From Bacteroidales bacterium (lineage in GTDB: Bacteria; Bacteroidota; Bacteroidia; Bacteroidales; UBA932): a DNA stretch of 45,471 nucleotides. Under the pieces are notes generated by a model, which saw only the letters and a program-made list of their open reading frames with translations, ran no database searches and was not told where the DNA came from. The translations under genes were made by a program, and so were the position numbers. Each line of letters starts with the position of its first letter. Within the stretch, counting starts at the first letter, position 1. Shown piece after piece: positions 42,969-45,471 of this stretch. The DNA lies in NCBI GenBank assembly GCA_015060255.1, contig SUYV01000011.1, forward strand, positions 1-45,471. Reading direction: 5' to 3'.

Positions 42969-44453
42969 TCAGATCTCTTTATGTACTTCGTGTCCTTCAA
43001 CATGAATCGCTGTGAACGGTCTTGCCGGGCAGAGATTCTCGCATGCTCCGCAACCGATGCACCTCTCCTCGTTCACTGTCGGTATCATCAGTGACTTCGG
43101 ATCATCCGGGTCCTTCCTCACCATTCTGATCGCTCCTGCAGGGCAGTGGCGGGCGCAGTTGCCGCAGCTCACTTCATCAGTGTTTACAACGCAGTTGTCA
43201 AGATTGACTACAGCATGTCCTATCTGGATTGAAGACTTTTCCTCCACTGTGACAGGCTTGATGGCCCCGGCTGGACATATGTCCGAGCATCTGGTACATT
43301 CAGGACGGCAGTATCCTCTTTCATATGACATTTCAGGCTGCATCAGGGTCATCAGCGATGTCGATGGCCTGAGTACCTGGTTTGGACATACGCTTATGCA
43401 GAGCTGGCATCCGGTGCAGTGGTCGGCCATATGCTTCAGGCTCACGGCTCCGGCCGGCACAAGCGGAGTCAGCCTTTCAGGCTTCTCGGCCCGTTCTACC
43501 TCCGCCAGACCTCCGTCTACCTTCATCTCCTGAGCTTTCGCTGCAACAGCGGTTCCGGCTATGACAGCAGAAGTGATGAATGCCCTTCTGCCCTGCTGAT
43601 TGTCATCCTGAGGAGCAGGGCGACGTGAGGATCTCCTCTTGTAACTGATCGCTCCATCCTTGCATGTGTCGATGCAATCCATGCAGGCCACGCAGCGGCT
43701 ATAGTCGATCTCATGCTCCTTCATATTAATGCATGAGGCCTTGCACTGCTTTCCGCAGAGTCCGCAGTTGCGGCATTTCTCTGTGTCTATGACAGGAGCG
43801 AAAATGCTGAACCTGGATACAAATCCTAGCACTGTGCCCACAGGACACACGGTGTTGCACCATGTCCTGCCATGCTTCCATGCCAGGAATCCTACAACTA
43901 AGAGAGTCAGGGCTGCAATGACAAGCGATGAAACCGACTTGATCCACACTTCAGTGCTGTAGAATGCATAGCTTCCCGCTCTCTCGGCGATCCATGCGAA
44001 GAAGTTGTTGCCGAGCTGATACAGCGGAGCGAGGAGGTTCGCTGCAATCCTTCCGTATGCGCTGTATGGTGCAATGAGGATTGCTATCGAATGGGCTCCG
44101 AGCGCGAGGCCTATGATGAAGAGGACAAGTATCGGATATCTGAGCCAGTTCTTGGCAGGGGAGTATCCGAAACGGAATCTGTTCTTCTTCTTTGTCTTGC
44201 CATGAATCCATGAAATGATGTCCTGCATGATGCCGAGCGGACAGATCACAGAGCAGTATACTCTGCCGAAAAGAAGTGTGATCAGCAGTAATACCGCCAC
44301 GGTCACGAGATTAAGCGCCAGCACTGCAGGCAGCAGCTGTACCTTGGCCATCCATCCCAGCCAGGCGTGAAGTGTTCCTGTGAAATCGAGGAACAGCAAA
44401 GTCACACCCACAAAGAAGATGGATGCCAGAATAATTCTGATTTTTCTTAGCAT
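42969..44453 (-). CDS. Membrane polyferredoxin, NapH-like part fused to NapG-like ferredoxin part
   Basis: A 494-residue protein. Residues 1-~215 hold about five membrane segments with the NapH/RnfB-adjacent cysteine motifs CSVICPLG and CNTVCPVG. Then come CRNCGLCGKQCKASC and CVACMDCIDTCK. Around residue 288, QGRRAFITSAVIAGTAVAAKA is an internal Tat-signal-like segment, after which four more cluster motifs follow: CTGCQLCISVCP, CRPECTRCSDICP, CGNCARHCP and CIGCGACENLCP. The likely role is moving electrons from the quinol pool across the membrane to a periplasmic partner. It overlaps the patatin gene by 7 nt and is 2 nt from the aldo/keto reductase gene, so one operon is likely. Confidence 0.85.
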   Translation of the reverse strand: MLRKIRIILASIFFVGVTLLFLDFTGTLHAWLGWMAKVQLLPAVLALNLVTVAVLLLITLLFGRVYCSVICPLGIMQDIISWIHGKTKKKNRFRFGYSPAKNWLRYPILVLFIIGLALGAHSIAILIAPYSAYGRIAANLLAPLYQLGNNFFAWIAERAGSYAFYSTEVWIKSVSSLVIAALTLLVVGFLAWKHGRTWCNTVCPVGTVLGFVSRFSIFAPVIDTEKCRNCGLCGKQCKASCINMKEHEIDYSRCVACMDCIDTCKDGAISYKRRSSRRPAPQDDNQQGRRAFITSAVIAGTAVAAKAQEMKVDGGLAEVERAEKPERLTPLVPAGAVSLKHMADHCTGCQLCISVCPNQVLRPSTSLMTLMQPEMSYERGYCRPECTRCSDICPAGAIKPVTVEEKSSIQIGHAVVNLDNCVVNTDEVSCGNCARHCPAGAIRMVRKDPDDPKSLMIPTVNEERCIGCGACENLCPARPFTAIHVEGHEVHKEI

Positions 44454-45445
44454 ATAGTTTGGTTTATGTTTTCATATTTGTCCAGCGCCGCAGCCATCAG
44501 TGCTCTTCCTTCTTCGGAAATCTCCCTTGCCTTGGCATATTCGCCGATCGCATCATGGGCATCGAACGGCATCTTTACCAGGATATCCGGCTTATATCTC
44601 TCGGCAGCTGTCTTTGCCAGCACATGATTCATTATGGAGAATGTGCGTGACAGTATGCTGTAGTAGTTGTCTTCATATATGGTCTCGCGCTCAGGTTCCT
44701 CGTCCTTGAACTTATGAGCTATGACCTTCTGACCTTGTCTGCCGGCCAGCTTTACCTTTTCAAAGAATGTCAGCGATGTGTTGTTCCTGACTGCATCCAG
44801 AACGCTCTGTGTCTCATCTTCCAGTTCCTTCTCTCTGGCGAGATATGCCTCCTCCTCGTTCGCTTCATCAATTAGCATCTTCCTGATACCGTCAACATCG
44901 ATGTCGTTTACATCGAATGCCACCAGGATGTCATTCTCCTTGCGGACAACCTTGTCTATCGGCATAGTGTTCACGATGCCTCCGTCCACGAGTGTCCTGT
45001 ATCCATATCTGACAGGCCTGAACAATGACGGAATCGAGATGGAAGCCCTGATTGCATCGAAGAGAGGGCCTTGGTCGAAGACTACTTCTTCTCCGGTGTA
45101 GAGGTCTGCAGCTACCGCCTTGTATGGGATCTTGAGGTCTTCGATGTTCACATCGGGGACGATCTCCTTCAGCGCTCCGATGACTTTGTCTCCCTTCACC
45201 AGATGGTTCATGCTCAGGGAGAGGTCCATTAGGTCGAACACCTTCCATGCGTCAAGAGTGAAAAGCCACTCCTTCACATCCTCCAGCTTTCCGGCAGCAT
45301 AAATGCCGCCGACAAGCGATCCGATCGACGTTCCGGCGATTGAGGTTATGTTATATCCTCTCCTGGTCAGCTCTTCAATGGCTCCGATATATGCCCATCC
45401 GCGCGGCCCGCCGCTGGAAAGCACAAGTGCAACATCCTTTCCCAT
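44447..45445 (-). CDS. Patatin-like phospholipase
   Basis: A 332-residue protein. The patatin dyad is S40 in GTSIGS and D154 in LVDGG; the oxyanion hole block is SSGGPRGWAYIG. The nucleophile elbow and strand order are as in bacterial RssA-type proteins, which hydrolyse lipid acyl chains. There is no signal peptide, so it is cytoplasmic or loosely membrane-bound. The C-terminal ~120 residues are a charged, helical, coiled-coil-like extension (EEAYLAREKELEDETQ). The gene overlaps the polyferredoxin start by 7 nt. Only 26 bp upstream are visible, so its promoter cannot be judged. Confidence 0.88.
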   Translation of the reverse strand: MGKDVALVLSSGGPRGWAYIGAIEELTRRGYNITSIAGTSIGSLVGGIYAAGKLEDVKEWLFTLDAWKVFDLMDLSLSMNHLVKGDKVIGALKEIVPDVNIEDLKIPYKAVAADLYTGEEVVFDQGPLFDAIRASISIPSLFRPVRYGYRTLVDGGIVNTMPIDKVVRKENDILVAFDVNDIDVDGIRKMLIDEANEEEAYLAREKELEDETQSVLDAVRNNTSLTFFEKVKLAGRQGQKVIAHKFKDEEPERETIYEDNYYSILSRTFSIMNHVLAKTAAERYKPDILVKMPFDAHDAIGEYAKAREISEEGRALMAAALDKYENINQTIC

Positions 45446-45471
45446 AATGATTGCTGTTATATAGCAACAAA

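Overview
The window looks like chromosomal DNA from a member of the Bacteroidota, most likely a gut-type member of the order Bacteroidales. The evidence is three SusC/SusD pairs, many lipoproteins with an acidic tail after the lipobox cysteine, a type IX secretion (T9SS) sorting tail, and promoters of the Bacteroidetes form TTTG-N19/20-TAnnTTTG. I cannot name a genus from sequence alone. There is no rRNA, tRNA or CRISPR array that I can see.

Region 1 (1-9329, all minus strand) is an accessory island. In transcription order it holds a 63-residue peptide, a PI-PLC-X-like lipoprotein, a CotH-kinase-like lipoprotein, a 41-residue peptide, a second CotH-like lipoprotein and an endonuclease/exonuclease/phosphatase-type (EEP) lipoprotein cut by the window edge. 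The four large proteins carry related fimbrillin-like N-terminal modules joined to different C-terminal catalytic-type domains. The two peptides share a Y-x-x-P-x-x-E...E-G motif. The PI-PLC-like protein seems to lack both catalytic histidines. This is the best candidate for an undescribed system in the window.

Region 2 (9330-11300) is repeat-rich and mostly non-coding. A HigB/HigA-type toxin-antitoxin pair lies between two diverged 185-bp direct repeats.

Region 3 (11300-15660) holds a nitroreductase and a rubredoxin converging tail to tail, an AraC-type regulator, and a hexose MFS permease plus ROK sugar kinase operon whose leader contains an intrinsic terminator.

Region 4 (15700-17050) is a REPtron: a REP-associated tyrosine transposase with two matching 44-46 nt hairpins on each side. 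A YhhN/TMEM86-type membrane protein follows.

Region 5 (17940-41614) has three tandem RagAB/SusCD-type loci. Locus A is SusC, SusD, Calx-beta lipoprotein, subtilisin with a T9SS tail, and a PorV/PorQ-like protein. Locus B is SusC and SusD only. Locus C is SusC, SusD, a large surface lipoprotein, subtilisin lipoprotein and a lipocalin-like lipoprotein. The degradative enzymes here are S8 proteases and no glycosidase is present, so protein or peptide is the likely substrate.

Region 6 (41623-45445, minus strand) is a patatin-like phospholipase, a membrane polyferredoxin (NapH-like part fused to a NapG-like part) and a Tat-exported aldo/keto reductase with ferredoxin clusters, probably one operon.
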